From: Mactromeris polynyma
Lineage: Eukaryota > Mollusca > Bivalvia > Venerida > Mactridae
DNA: 64,000 nucleotides
Direction of reading: 5' to 3'
NCBI GenBank assembly: GCA_032209605.1
Contig: JASFXZ010000016.1
Coordinates: 2,108,001-2,172,000, forward strand
A program made the position numbers and the translations under genes. The notes under the pieces were generated by a model that made no database searches, was not told the origin of the DNA, and saw only the letters and a list, made by a program, of their open reading frames with translations. Positions 1 through 10,665 of this stretch are shown in pieces; position 1 is the stretch's first letter, and every line of letters begins with the position of its first letter.

Positions 1-60
1 TTACTTTTTCCTTATAACCACACTTACGTGTTTTGTAGCATTTGATATTTACATTAGGGC

Positions 61-285
61 ATAAGCGACGAGGGGACGAGCGCTGACTCCTGATCTGATG
101 GTTGAGGGTTCGAATGCCGACTCGGCCGGGCGATGTCGAACCGCAAACGTCGCACTGATCCCTGAATTAGGCGCGAGCTTTGGTTTGTTGACTAGTAGAC
201 CGTGTCGAAAGTGATTAGTATTAGTTCTAAAGCTTGCTTCACAATCGATTTGGTCTGCTTTCATCGGGTTTACGCCGTTTTTTAA
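61..285 (+). repeat. tRNA-derived SINE-like copy
   Basis: A Pol III B-box-like stretch (gagggttcgaatgccga) is followed by a body and an end (gcttgcttcacaatcga) that recur at 58.6-58.8 kb and 22.4 kb. The copy is diverged, and the left part with the A box is weak. Confidence 0.5.
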
Positions 286-299
286 TATGTTTTCAGTCA

Positions 300-492
300 T
301 ACGGCGGCCACTAGGCCTTATCAATCAGTACTAACTTGCTCTTTCGCAAGCAACTAACAACTTCTCCACGTGTATGACATGACCGTAGCCCATGTCACGG
401 AAGAATATAACCTCCCCAACCCGGGCATCGAACCCGGATCTGCCGGGTGCACATTATTACGCTCCATCAAATGAGCTAGCCGGACAGGCATC
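300..492 (-). repeat. tRNA-derived SINE copy
   Basis: Read on the minus strand it begins with a tRNA-like head (ccggctagctcatttgatgg, then B box gggttcgatgcccggg). A conserved body follows (gacatgggctacggtcatg, ggagaagttgttagttgc, caagttagtactg) that is shared with the copies at 11.7 and 61.7 kb. It lies just upstream of the first visible NIPSNAP exon, inside an intron. Confidence 0.6.
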
Positions 493-547
493 TTCATAAT
501 CAATGTAAAATGGAACAGGTTTCCCATAATTTACGTTTATTTAACAG

Positions 548-709
548 ATAGTTTGAATCAGAGAGCTAAAGTGAGAGCGGCTCTTGCTGGTGATCCTGAA
601 TGGATGGCGCAATTTATTACTAAAATGATGCCTTGGATAATGCGGCAGGATAATAGCCTCATGAAATGTTTACCAGGAACAGATATTCGCGAACCACCAA
701 GTATTGGAG
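548..709 (+). CDS. NIPSNAP3-like, exon a (first visible)
   Basis: The acceptor is ttatttaacag and the donor is ttggag|gtaaat. It is 54 codons, phase 1 to phase 1, with no stop. It contains PEWMAQFITKMMPWIMRQ and ends at PPSIGG, the inter-domain linker of the family. Confidence 0.85.
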
Positions 710-3700
710 GTAAATCTTTTTAAATATTCCAGTGCTAAGTACTACAACATTTATAGAGCAAGTTTATTAGTATGCCTTGAATACAATAGATGTAAATCAT
801 GATAGACCGATTTTTATTGAAAACGATGCCGGGGTGTTAATTTAATACCCAATGTTGATCACACAATATTTATAGCATACACTTGGCATAGACCAATTAT
901 TTTGGAAGAATAATCTTAGTGAAATAAAAACAGACGCCGAATATAGGCGTTTTTGTGAACTTGATAGAGTACCATTCTCTGTATTATACACTCAGTGCGT
1001 TTAAAACCGCACGTTTTTCGGCGCAGCCGTACTAACTTGGCTTTGCTATTTGCATATCAGTGTTGTGTACACCAATCAAATCTCACGTTAACCACTAAAC
1101 CAACTTCTCTTCAACCGTACAACGTTTGTAACATCGACGCGGATTAATTAACTTTTCGATAAGGGGTACGTTACCTTACCGAAATCCACTGAATTTCGGT
1201 GAATTTACCGAAATCCATTTTTGGATCTGGAGTAACCAGCAATCGTAACATCTCGGCAATGTTTTATTGCGCAACAAATCTTAACCCTCAAATTGTGCCG
1301 ACCATCTTTTTCATGATATTTTTTGTTGTACCTGTCATATGTCTTTTAAATGTAATTATGGTGTGTTTTTAAACTCATTTTGATATGAAAATACCCGTCG
1401 ATTGAAAGAAAATTTAGCGTTCATCATTTCGTAAAATTAAATAATAGCATGTTTAGTTATTATCTTGCATCCATAGGTAAGTTAATAAAATTTGAGAAAT
1501 CTTACAGTTAGCGTTTTTAAATGTACTGAGAATATAAGGAAAGAGCTTCAAAATCTTGGTTAAAAATAATGAAAAATGTAAACCCCGCTGTATTTGATAT
1601 GTACACTGATCCTGCTGGAACGTCAGAAACATTTGCTGGGCGCGTAGAATTAATTCTACAATAGATCATATTTGATATTCAGGTACAGTTAAGCCTCAAT
1701 AATAAAAATTAAGGCTGAATAAAATGCAAAACAGTCCAAACGGACTCGAAATTTGTGGTATCAATTTTGAGGTGGTCTTATTACTGAGGTGATCGTTATG
1801 TGAGGTTTAACTGTAGTAACATTATTTTTGCTCCATGCAAACGTGATATTAAAGGGAAGCTGGTGCAACTAGTAAATATGTCCGACTTTCTTTACGGTTG
1901 ACAAGGGAGACAAATCGATCAATAAAACCCTCTAGTTGTCCGCCCTGACCAAAATGGCCGGTCTTATCTGTCTTAGTACAACCGATTAATCTGATAAGAG
2001 ATAATACCCCATGCTGGGATATTCCATAAAACATATCTACCCAATCTTGTAATTCAGTTTAGGTGATAAATCCGGATGCAGCTATTATACCAGCTGTTAA
2101 TTAACATCTTATAGGGAAGAATTTGAGGAAATATGACTTTTTATAGAAAAACATTGCGTTAAAATATTGGTGAGGTTAATGTTACGGCAACAACAGACCG
2201 ACTTTCTTATCTGTAAAGGTGTGACATTTAACACAGTAAAACTTGATTACTATATAGATATTTTTTTGCAATTTAATTTAATGGGAGCGGTTGGTGATCT
2301 GTACAATGACCAAAATCACGTTTAGAAAGTTGAACATCCAAAGTCATAATCAATCCAGATTTGTAGGATTGTGTGTCGTATTTTGATGATTGGATTTTTG
2401 TTCTTTACAGGCGTTTACGAGACACAGATGTTTTCATATCAAGGAAGATCATTAGATGATGTTACAAAAGCTATACAGAACATCGAGAGACCATCCACCA
2501 CACTTCTTGGTAGTTGGTATTCCGTGGTCGGAATTCATAATACTGGTAAAATGGCTTGACTAATACAATTTGTTTAAGCCATATTGGAAACATATATACT
2601 TCAGTGCAGTTTATATACTCGTATATTGCCTTAAATAATGGACAATACAACGAGATGAATAGCGAGCCCACTCGTACATCGTTATTCGAGTTTTCTAAAT
2701 ATTTGAATACAGACCTAGTAGCGAACCCAGAGCTCCAGATATGTGACTCGCCGCGGTCAACTTCGAATGTTGATGTCGGTGCTAGCTCTGGGATTTCTTT
2801 CATTTTTTGTTTAATCATACTTTATTGCATTTATACGTATATCTATCATAGTTTGCACAAATATACAAATAACTTGTACATACATACAAAAGGGTAGGGA
2901 CAGTTTTAACAACATTATCTAGGGGCTTCCCTACATATGGCAGAGTATAACTAGCTAAAAGTAATGACTTATTTGTGCCTAAGAAACTTTAGATTTATGA
3001 AACTAACTACATGAAAAATCTGGAAGTTCAAATCGTTAATTCGGGAAGTTGAAATCATGAATAAGGGATGTTGAAATCGTGAATTCGGGAAGTTGAAATC
3101 TTGAATTCGGGAAGTTGAAATCATGAATAAGGGATGTTGAAATCGTGAATTCGGGAAGTTGAAATCTTGAATTCGGGAAGTTGAAATTATGAATTCGGGA
3201 TGTTGAAATCGTGAATTCGGGAAGTTGAAATCTTGAATTCGGGAAGTCGAAATCGTTAATTGGTGATTGTTACTACCGGTCTTTCGTAGTATACTTGATC
3301 GGGTATTTACGATTGCTATCATGTAGCAGCTGACTTCGATGACCGGGGTATCTGAATGTCCTCGAACATACACAGAATAATCAAACACCAACACACCCGT
3401 ACAAGGAAATAGAACAAATACGTCTCTAAGACTATAACTATATGGTAGGTAATTTGTTTTGTCTTTACATTGTAGGATATTTGTTGTGGCATCATCCGGA
3501 CCAAGACAATGTAATACGCTCACCATACAATGGGAATGCTGACGCAGGTAGTTATATTTCATGAGTGGTAATCTTATCATTTATACATGTAGTCATATTT
3601 CGTATAAAAGACAAAATGTATCTCTATTTTTTTCACGGGTATTGTCATAATTTTGTTCGTACGAAAATAATTTACATTAATTAATAAGTAAAAACGTATT

Positions 3701-4217
3701 ACATAGACCACAGTGCAATCTCTCCAGAGCTGCCATCTATTTAAGCGACACTATCTTCAATCACCTTAGATTTCCGTAGTATGAATATTACTACAAATAT
3801 AACCTCTCTAGATCTTCAATCTCTCAACAACACCGGAAGTTTGCATCTGCCAAGTGGAGATATCACACTGTACATGTATCTTGTTGTTGTTTTTGGAGGG
3901 GGGGGGGGTGTTAAGGACAATTTGGCGAATATATCACTGTATATGCTGTTGAAAAAAGAACAATTAAAATTATTATTAGGCCTATTCAAATTTAAAACAA
4001 TATCTCAGAATTCAGTTAATATAGTATTTCTTATTTTCCCCATTGATTAAAAGTGTCACTGCGATCATTCACGAAACTACCTACAGCGTTCCGCCATATT
4101 TCGGAATTTCTACGTAAACACACGAAGTGTTCCGATTGTTTCCGTTGAATTATTTCAGGTTTGACCGTTATCCAATCCAGGCTTCTACTACCAGCCCCAT
4201 GGTCACCAATGAAGTGA
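548..4217 (+). CDS. NIPSNAP3-like protein, C-terminal four exons (5' partial)
   Basis: Four coding exons (548-709, 2411-2545, 3476-3547, 4159-4217) join in phase 1 throughout and end in TGA. The joined product matches the second half of animal NIPSNAP3A/3B. The first exon has RAKVRAALAGDPEWMAQF, equivalent to the conserved 'VRKALA..KEWQEQF' region. The second opens with GVYET, equivalent to 'GVYELATFQMKPGG'. The third has YLLWHHPDQDNVIRS, equivalent to 'HVLWWNESADSRAA'. The last ends LLLPAPWSPMK, equivalent to 'MLLIPTSFSPLK'. NIPSNAP proteins are mitochondrial and have dimeric alpha-beta-barrel domains; NIPSNAP1/2 act as mitophagy signals, while NIPSNAP3 function is poorly known. The N-terminus and targeting peptide lie left of the window. 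The tail is about ten residues shorter than human NIPSNAP3A between exons three and four, so a small exon may be missed or the loop may be truly short. Confidence 0.82.
1005..1322. repeat. Dispersed repeat R1, copy 1
   Basis: About 300 bp that reappears in reverse complement at 35659-35938. Shared blocks include cggcgcagccgtac, gcaaatagcaaagcca in complement, acgttaccttaccgaaat and agcaatcgtaacatctcg. No protein is encoded; it is an interspersed element of unknown class inside a NIPSNAP intron. Confidence 0.6.
1684..1815. mobile_element. MITE family B, diverged copy
   Basis: The ends acagttaagcctcaataata and gaggtttaactgta are inverted. The internal text (tgaggtggtcttattactga) matches the copies at 12.5, 24.5, 35.0, 44.9, 54.6 and 63.3 kb. 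Confidence 0.55.
2411..2545 (+). CDS. NIPSNAP3-like, exon b
   Basis: The acceptor is ttctttacag and the donor is aatactg|gtaaaa. It is 45 codons, phase 1-1. It starts GVYETQMFSYQGRS and ends SWYSVVGIHNTG, matching the start of the second NIPSNAP domain through its second strand. Confidence 0.85.
3018..3292. repeat. 22-bp tandem array with CTACGAAAG-type end
   Basis: About eleven copies of a 22-bp unit (gaattcgggaagttgaaatc plus two bases), some with gaataaggga variants. The right edge reads ggttactaccggtctttcgtag in part, the same end (in reverse complement) that borders the array at 21.4-21.7 kb. It lies in the NIPSNAP intron before exon c. Confidence 0.75.
3476..3547 (+). CDS. NIPSNAP3-like, exon c
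   Basis: A 24-codon exon between ttacattgtag and gacgcag|gtagtt, phase 1-1. The product YLLWHHPDQDNVIRSPYNG aligns with the tryptophan-containing 'LWW' strand of NIPSNAP. It is short, so the borders rest on this similarity and on the fitting phase. Confidence 0.7.
4159..4217 (+). CDS. NIPSNAP3-like, last coding exon
   Basis: The acceptor is gaattatttcag. Nineteen codons encode LTVIQSRLLLPAPWSPMK and then TGA. The ending is the NIPSNAP C-terminal signature (LLIP..FSPLK in mammals). No convincing polyadenylation signal is seen in the next 200 bases. Confidence 0.75.
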
Positions 4218-4974
4218 AGAGATACAACAGCTCTTGTTCTATTTACGCCACGTTGTCTTAACAAAGCTGTTAAACTATAGGGACATACAATAATTTAGAT
4301 TTGTATATATACGTAATACCATGGACATATAAACCATGGATTGAAAACTTAGTGTGTTTAGATATGTTTGAACTCTCGGAACCGGTGACATTTTCTTCCC
4401 AGATCAAACTCACGATGAAAATGTGGAATTGAACAGAGATTGCCGAATTTCGCCGATCGATAAATTGGTGGAAAATTAAATTCACGATACTTACTGAGAT
4501 ACGCTAAGGATTGTAGTTAATTATTTCTCGTTATCGTTTCACCGCTATCAGCCTGTTTCGAATCCATGTTTTATATGTCCAGGGTACTAATATACTGTGT
4601 ACTGCTATTTTCGCGTTACTTTCGGTGTTGCATTTGTTGTTTTTTACAACTCCTACACTAAAACAATCTAGCATAACAGGACGATAACGGAAAAGAAAAG
4701 ATATTGTCAGCATTAATGAACTGTAAATATTTGAAAGAAGAAACTGAATACAAAAGCAAAAGAAAATCGAAGTAAGTTTTTCCCGTTACGTTATTTTGTT
4801 AGTAGCGGGAAAATACAAGCAAACAGTATAAATGACATTACATATAATTAGAACAATGAATGTAAATTGTAGCATAGAATCTCATAATAAATGTCGAGAT
4901 TGAATATATACTATACGTGTATATAATAGTTTCTGTGTTCCTTCCTCCTCCACCTACCCACTCTGCGTACATGT
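4218..4974. other. Intergenic, nothing recognised
   Basis: The NIPSNAP 3' flank. Open frames are short, and I see no repeat shared with the rest of the window. Confidence 0.5.
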
Positions 4975-5634
4975 TTATATACTTAAGGACTTTGAAAACG
5001 CACGCTTTGGATATGTGTGTTTTCACAACGAAAGCACTTACTATATGATTATATTCATACACGTCAGTTGTAACCTATTCATTGCCGCCATTTAGACTCC
5101 AACACATTTAAAATTGATTCAGTAATAACGAAATTATCGCATGATAAAGACCGTGCTCCAAAAATCGAAAGTAACACTTTTGCCGGCTTCTTGTTGTGAT
5201 TAGATTGCAACTGTCAACATGACAATGCACCAATTGTAGTGATTTATTCATCAGATCAGGGATTTATGAAAGGGGTTTATAAAAGTTACACAAGTAGTGC
5301 AACCAATGATATTAATGAATTGTTTTTATAATTGAAAATGGTTTGCATGAATTTCAGTGGACGTTTTTTCAGTAACCACGAATTTTCGTCATGTTGACAG
5401 TTGCAATCTTATCACAAGTAGCCGGCAAAAAGTGTTACTTTCGATTTTTGGAGCACGGTCTTTATCATGCGATAATTTCGTTATTACTGAATCAATTTTA
5501 AATGTGTTGGTGTCTAAATGGCGGCAATGAATAGGTTACAACTAACGTGTATGAATATAATCATATAGTAAGTGCTTTCGTTGTGAAAACACACATATCC
5601 AAAGCGTGCGTTTTCAAAGTCCTTAAGTATATAA
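4975..5634. mobile_element. Foldback element with ~248-bp inverted arms
   Basis: The left arm (4975-5223) and right arm (5388-5634) are near-perfect reverse complements: ttatatacttaaggactttg is mirrored by caaagtccttaagtatataa, and gtcaacatgac by gtcatgttgac. A 164-bp unmatched spacer separates them. No transposase is encoded. Confidence 0.85.
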
Positions 5635-8600
5635 TTTATTCTCATTCACTTTTTGGCTGTTGGAAAATATGCAAGTAAAACAGAAGTCATTATACTGTTT
5701 ATGTTAGTTTGGTGATTGTAATTACAATAGCGATCTTATTCCCTCAACTATCAAACAACCAGTTCAAATAGTACTCATTAGTAATGTGATTCCGAAATGT
5801 CAACTCTGTGACTCTTCTTATGTATGAGGGAAGAAGGGATAAAGGGCAACGTTATCGCCGATCAAGCCAAGTGCTAAGTTGAGTGCGCCCTACATTGGAA
5901 CATACAATATACAGTCAGTTAATTAAACACCTTATATACAAGTGCTAAGTAACTGGTGAATGTCTTTGATATTTTTCCTAATAGGCTTATGACCTTAAAA
6001 GTATTATTCCAATCATATTTCACGAAGCGTTTATACCTTACCCAAAGCTCTAGTAAAAAAAATCAGATGTTGACATGCCCTTTTAACCATAAACATTCAT
6101 TATGTTGTTATTTTACATTGTGCTTTTACTTTGCATGACGTCTAAACCGGCCCTATGCAGTGTGATATAGCATTTTCGAAACCACGAATTATATCATTTA
6201 CTTACGAAGAATCAGTTAAATATACGATAGAATGTCGTTTTGTGTTGATAACTTGATGAAAACCACCTTTGAAGGCTTAATATTCGAAAAATGTTCATCG
6301 TGTAACCTTTCCTACACATTGTCCACAACATGGTACCAAATAATGTATTACAAGATATCGATGTGGATGAAATGATTTTACACACATGTCATTTAGCCGA
6401 TTCATACGATGCCGAGTTCCGAAATCCGAGTTTTTCACCAACCAAACATTTCGTCTAATTTTTTATTCGTATATTGACCATGTTAGTTAACCGGGTATGT
6501 TGCACAGCCATAACGCCGACTCTCTGTAAAATCTGCACTAGATGGAAACAAATGCGCATCTTTGTATACAATTAGCGCATGGCATTGGGAATTATTGACC
6601 TTATCAGGCGTATAAAGCATCAATTGAGCTATTGGAAATGTTTTTTCCCTGCTGGTCTTGTTTAATAGTTCAAATTGATGGAAAAAGAGCAACACAGAAT
6701 CGTGTCGGAAAGTGCTGCATGACATTGATAGGAAGCCGATAAGACCCTACATAACCGGACAATGTCAAAATGTGAAATAAGTTATGTAGTGTCTTATTTA
6801 TAGGACTAACAAAGCTCGAGCATACGACCCACAACATGGCAGTCAAGTGCTCTCCCAAATGGTTAACCGGGCGGGCTGTCTGCACGTTATCAAACATTTA
6901 AATGCCGTTCTTATATAAATCCAAATTATCATTCGTTATATCTATTCATTTACACAAACACATTACACGAAATCCATTTTACTTGTCAAACTAAAATTTA
7001 AAACATCCATGAAGCACTAACATGATGATGTTTGAGACATAATAACCCTTTTCTTGGGACATTCTGCAGCTGACAAGCAGAGTTTTCACTGTACATTCAA
7101 TGGCCAAAATTGAGTTCCCAACGTCACGTCATTTTTTAATATGATAATTCCAGGCATATACTTCCATTGACGTTTTTTTAACAAAGAAAGTTGTAGACTT
7201 ACCAGTTGTTACTAATATATTGAAACAGAAAGTATGCGCTTTCTAACTATGTTTAATCTGACAAGAATAATGTCACATAGCGACTGTTGTAGTGTTAAGA
7301 AGTAGATTCTCAGGTGGCCAGCACCACTCCTTGAAAATCAGCATTCGACTGTATTTCGGTTAGTATTTTTTTATCAATAGTTTGAGCTCCCACCATATTT
7401 TCTTTTAATTTATTAAGGTCGGGATTTAAGGAAGACGAGCATGAAATTTTATTATTGTTATCAGGCTTCCAATTATTTGCTAGTTTTGAGCCATGACATA
7501 TACATTGCAGTTAAAATAACGGATTGTTTTCAAACTGCACCATGTCCGTGATTTTTAACTGCTAGGTTTCGTAATTTCTTGGACTGAGAAACGTTTCATT
7601 TTCTGAAATGTAGAAATCAAGAAGTTATGAATTTCGCTATATCAAACTCCACGCTTTTCTCGAAATCTTTCAATGATGGTTTACAGAATAAAATGAAAAC
7701 GCGTATCAGTCTGTGTGAGTTTTATTCATTGTATACTGATGTCATGCGACGACGGTCAACCTGGCATAATGCATCAACTATGAAGTGAGGTAATCAGACC
7801 AAGGGCAGATAACAATGGAGAGCAGTTAGGTACTTCACATCAGAATCCCCGACCGGTTCATTATGTTACTCTCCGTTCATAACGCGGAATGCAGTGCGAA
7901 AGAGTGTCGCCAATTGCGGGTATCCAGGGACGTTATCAAGTAAGTTTTCAGTATTTGTTCAGAACTAAGCAGCCTTTTGCATTTTGTTTGTCTTGTTACG
8001 GAGCGATCGTGGGTCAATTTTTAAGTTTAAGTCGAAGATTCCAGAATCGTAATTTCACCTTAGATAATGTTAATTTTATATTGACTTTTCGGTAAACTTT
8101 AAATCTCTAAACTGTCGGTTTAATTAACAACATAGTTGCAAATATCAGAAAAAAAGGATGACAAGGAAGACCGCATTCACAAACTGACGCCTCATGATAC
8201 AGATATGTGGGGCACGAAATAAAATAAAAACTGAAGTGGGGTGAGCCACAACTAAAATTGAATGGTTTGGGGACAACATACATGTAGCACTGTGCAGCAA
8301 TTAAAACTTAGCAACACAACGGCTTTACAGCCTTAGAATTGCGCGAATACTCGGGGTTTATATCAGATTGACGACAATCCAATCTCGCCCTGAACCAATA
8401 TCATTGCCAAAGATCCCACTTTTAAACAAACTTGACTTGCAACTAACATATACGGCATACACCAAACAATAAATGCAAGGTGCCTCACATCAGACCGTTT
8501 AACCTCTATATAACCTCTACCAAACCTTGACAGTACTTTGTGTATGTGAAAACGTGGACTGAGGTAAGCCTACATATTATCATATCAGGCTGCGTACATT

Positions 8601-9059
8601 GCATCAATTGTGCACTTAAATGTCGCTACCTTGAGACACAACTTTGATTGAATTTTATTATCTATTCGCCACACAAGAGACAATCTTTATTATTGTTCAG
8701 AAAACCCCCAGTTCACTGACGTACTGTTAGTTCACTCACATTTTTCAATAATCATTTCTACATATGCAAGGAGAGAAAATCATTTTTGAGGTGCTTTATC
8801 GTCTATTGCTATCATCGTCAACCTGATGGTCTACTCGAAGTACCGCCATAGTCATCGTCTCAAGAAAATAGTATATGTAAAGTCCTCTGATTTTAATTAA
8901 TATACTCATCAAATCTATCAATTGTGGAATGGCGGAGGTCTTGATATAAATTGACGTTCTTTTTAATATTTGTGTCGTTTTTGGTGAATGAGTTTACCCG
9001 TTACGGTGCGATTCCTTTACTTGATAGACTATTCACGTTATTTTCATCCCCTTTCGGCC
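5635..9059. other. Intergenic, no gene or repeat family recognised
   Basis: Frames are short and unlike any protein I know. There are no tandem arrays and no copies of the palindromic families. This is AT-rich unique or old-repeat sequence. Confidence 0.5.
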
Positions 9060-9345
9060 TATGATCATTGACTTTCACGGCTCGTTCCGTGATGTATGCC
9101 ATCCAATAAACAGTTCCCCTTGTCGTCCCCCTAAATTCTCCTTAGTTGTTATTGATGGTCGGTCTTTCCATTCCTTGCACCCCTATTGCCATACATGATT
9201 ACCCGTTCACTGCCTCAGTCCCTAATGTTTTGTTGACTGTTGTTTCCCTGGGGTCTGTGTGGGGAGGCATTGTCTTACGTATATATGACGTTCCCTGTAA
9301 CAACTTAATCTCTCTTTGGTTTTTAACCATGGAAGCAATTATCCG
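9060..9345 (+). repeat. Dispersed repeat R5, copy 1
   Basis: The block ggtctgtgtggggaggcatt and its flanks (ccctaatgtttt, gttccctgtaacaa) recur in reverse complement at 52245-52445. Class unknown. Confidence 0.6.
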
Positions 9346-10440
9346 GAAGTTCTCATATAAATAGAAATAAGTAAAAAATAATCCAGTTGAAACTAAACTA
9401 CGAATAGTGAATTTGAGATAAATATACTAGTTAACCCCACTAGTTACTTCAAAAACGCTCTCATTTGCCATGCACTTTATTGTTTTGTTAAGCGTCGTTT
9501 GATTGCTGGGTGAAACTCATTGTGAATGAACGGGGTAATGTAATGCAAAGTTGTTTTCCTGTATTCTTGTGTACCATGTGCAGCTTTCCTGGATAAATAT
9601 CAAGAATGATCTCCCTTGATACGCGGCTTTGTTAAAACCATTTCCTCTCAATTGGATTGTCTCCCTTCCACGCATAAATGATACCTGTCAAAAATGGTCA
9701 ATAATCAATAATCGATGAACTTTTAAACAATGCGTTTTATTGTATAGAGTGGATATTGCAACAGTGTTACATTTTTTTAAATATTTCAGCAACCTTTATT
9801 CAATTCAATATATGTGTACACAGTCAACATCTCACAGAGATAGACATTGTTTCATGAACAGTAACTGTAACGGTTGGGTCGGAAAACAAGATGAGAAAAA
9901 ACGTGTTGAAGTTATCAGAACAAACTATAAAATACTAAAATGATAAAAGTTAACTTTATTATTTAAGAACATTACACTTACTTGAACTTAGTTAGTTAGG
10001 TTAATCAGACTTCTACGAAACTATGGTTTGACAGAAAAGAAATAAAAAGTACGACGTACAAACGATATTACATTACATATCGTCCGGCCAATTAACAACT
10101 TAACACTAATTAACAATTCATAATTACATTGACTGTACTAGAATGTTGTCAAAACATGAATATGAACACAATTATGATGTTATGACCTCAGTAATATATC
10201 TGCTATTAATAGTCAACATAACGACATATTTAACCAAACCTATATCATTGACGGCTAATTAAGCAACACTGTATTTATGATTACAGTACTTTTATTAGTG
10301 GTATGATTTCCCGTACACAATGCATTTCATTAATGTGATGAAGTTTAACGTGTTAATATATGTGTCGTGATATTAAATAATTAACACTTGGAGATGTAAT
10401 TCAGATAAAAAATTGTTGGATTTTTTTGGAAATATTTAAA
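9346..10440. other. AT-rich intergenic upstream of the ApeC gene
   Basis: No gene seen. The sequence is strongly AT-rich and would include any distal promoter elements of the gene that starts at 10545. Confidence 0.45.
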
Positions 10441-10464
10441 TTAGATATGACAAAAACTCGGTGT

Positions 10465-10472
10465 TATATAAA
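10465..10472 (+). promoter_or_regulatory. TATA box of the ApeC gene
   Basis: tatataaa lies 80 bases before the start codon. An initiator-like ccattag falls about 27 bases downstream (10492), a normal TATA-to-start spacing. This would give a 5' leader of about 50 bases. Confidence 0.55.
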
Positions 10473-10544
10473 GTGCCGAATGTGATGTAAAGCCATTAGA
10501 TCCGTGATTGTATGTGTTCAGAACAGATTTGGTGGTAAACTGCA

Positions 10545-10665
10545 ATGTTTAATAAAAGTATTCAAACTATGTACTTGTGGATGTTAGTTCTATTTTGTAT
10601 GATTTGGCAGACAGATGGCGCACCACAAACCCATTATACGCCGTATCAGTGGAAACTTCCTTCAG
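10545..10665 (+). CDS. ApeC gene exon 1: signal peptide
   Basis: The start codon follows a TATA box at a normal distance. The first 25 residues carry a hydrophobic core (YLWMLVLFCMIW) and end TDGA, a plausible cleavage site. The donor ttcag|gtatgt leaves phase 1, fitting exon 2. Confidence 0.75.

Noticed and set aside
2969..3580. 203-residue minus-strand frame
   Set aside because: It covers the 22-bp array and runs antisense to a NIPSNAP exon; no recognisable domain.
6483..6897. Two overlapping minus-strand frames of 75-80 residues
   Set aside because: No family resemblance, no splice context, and both overlap each other.
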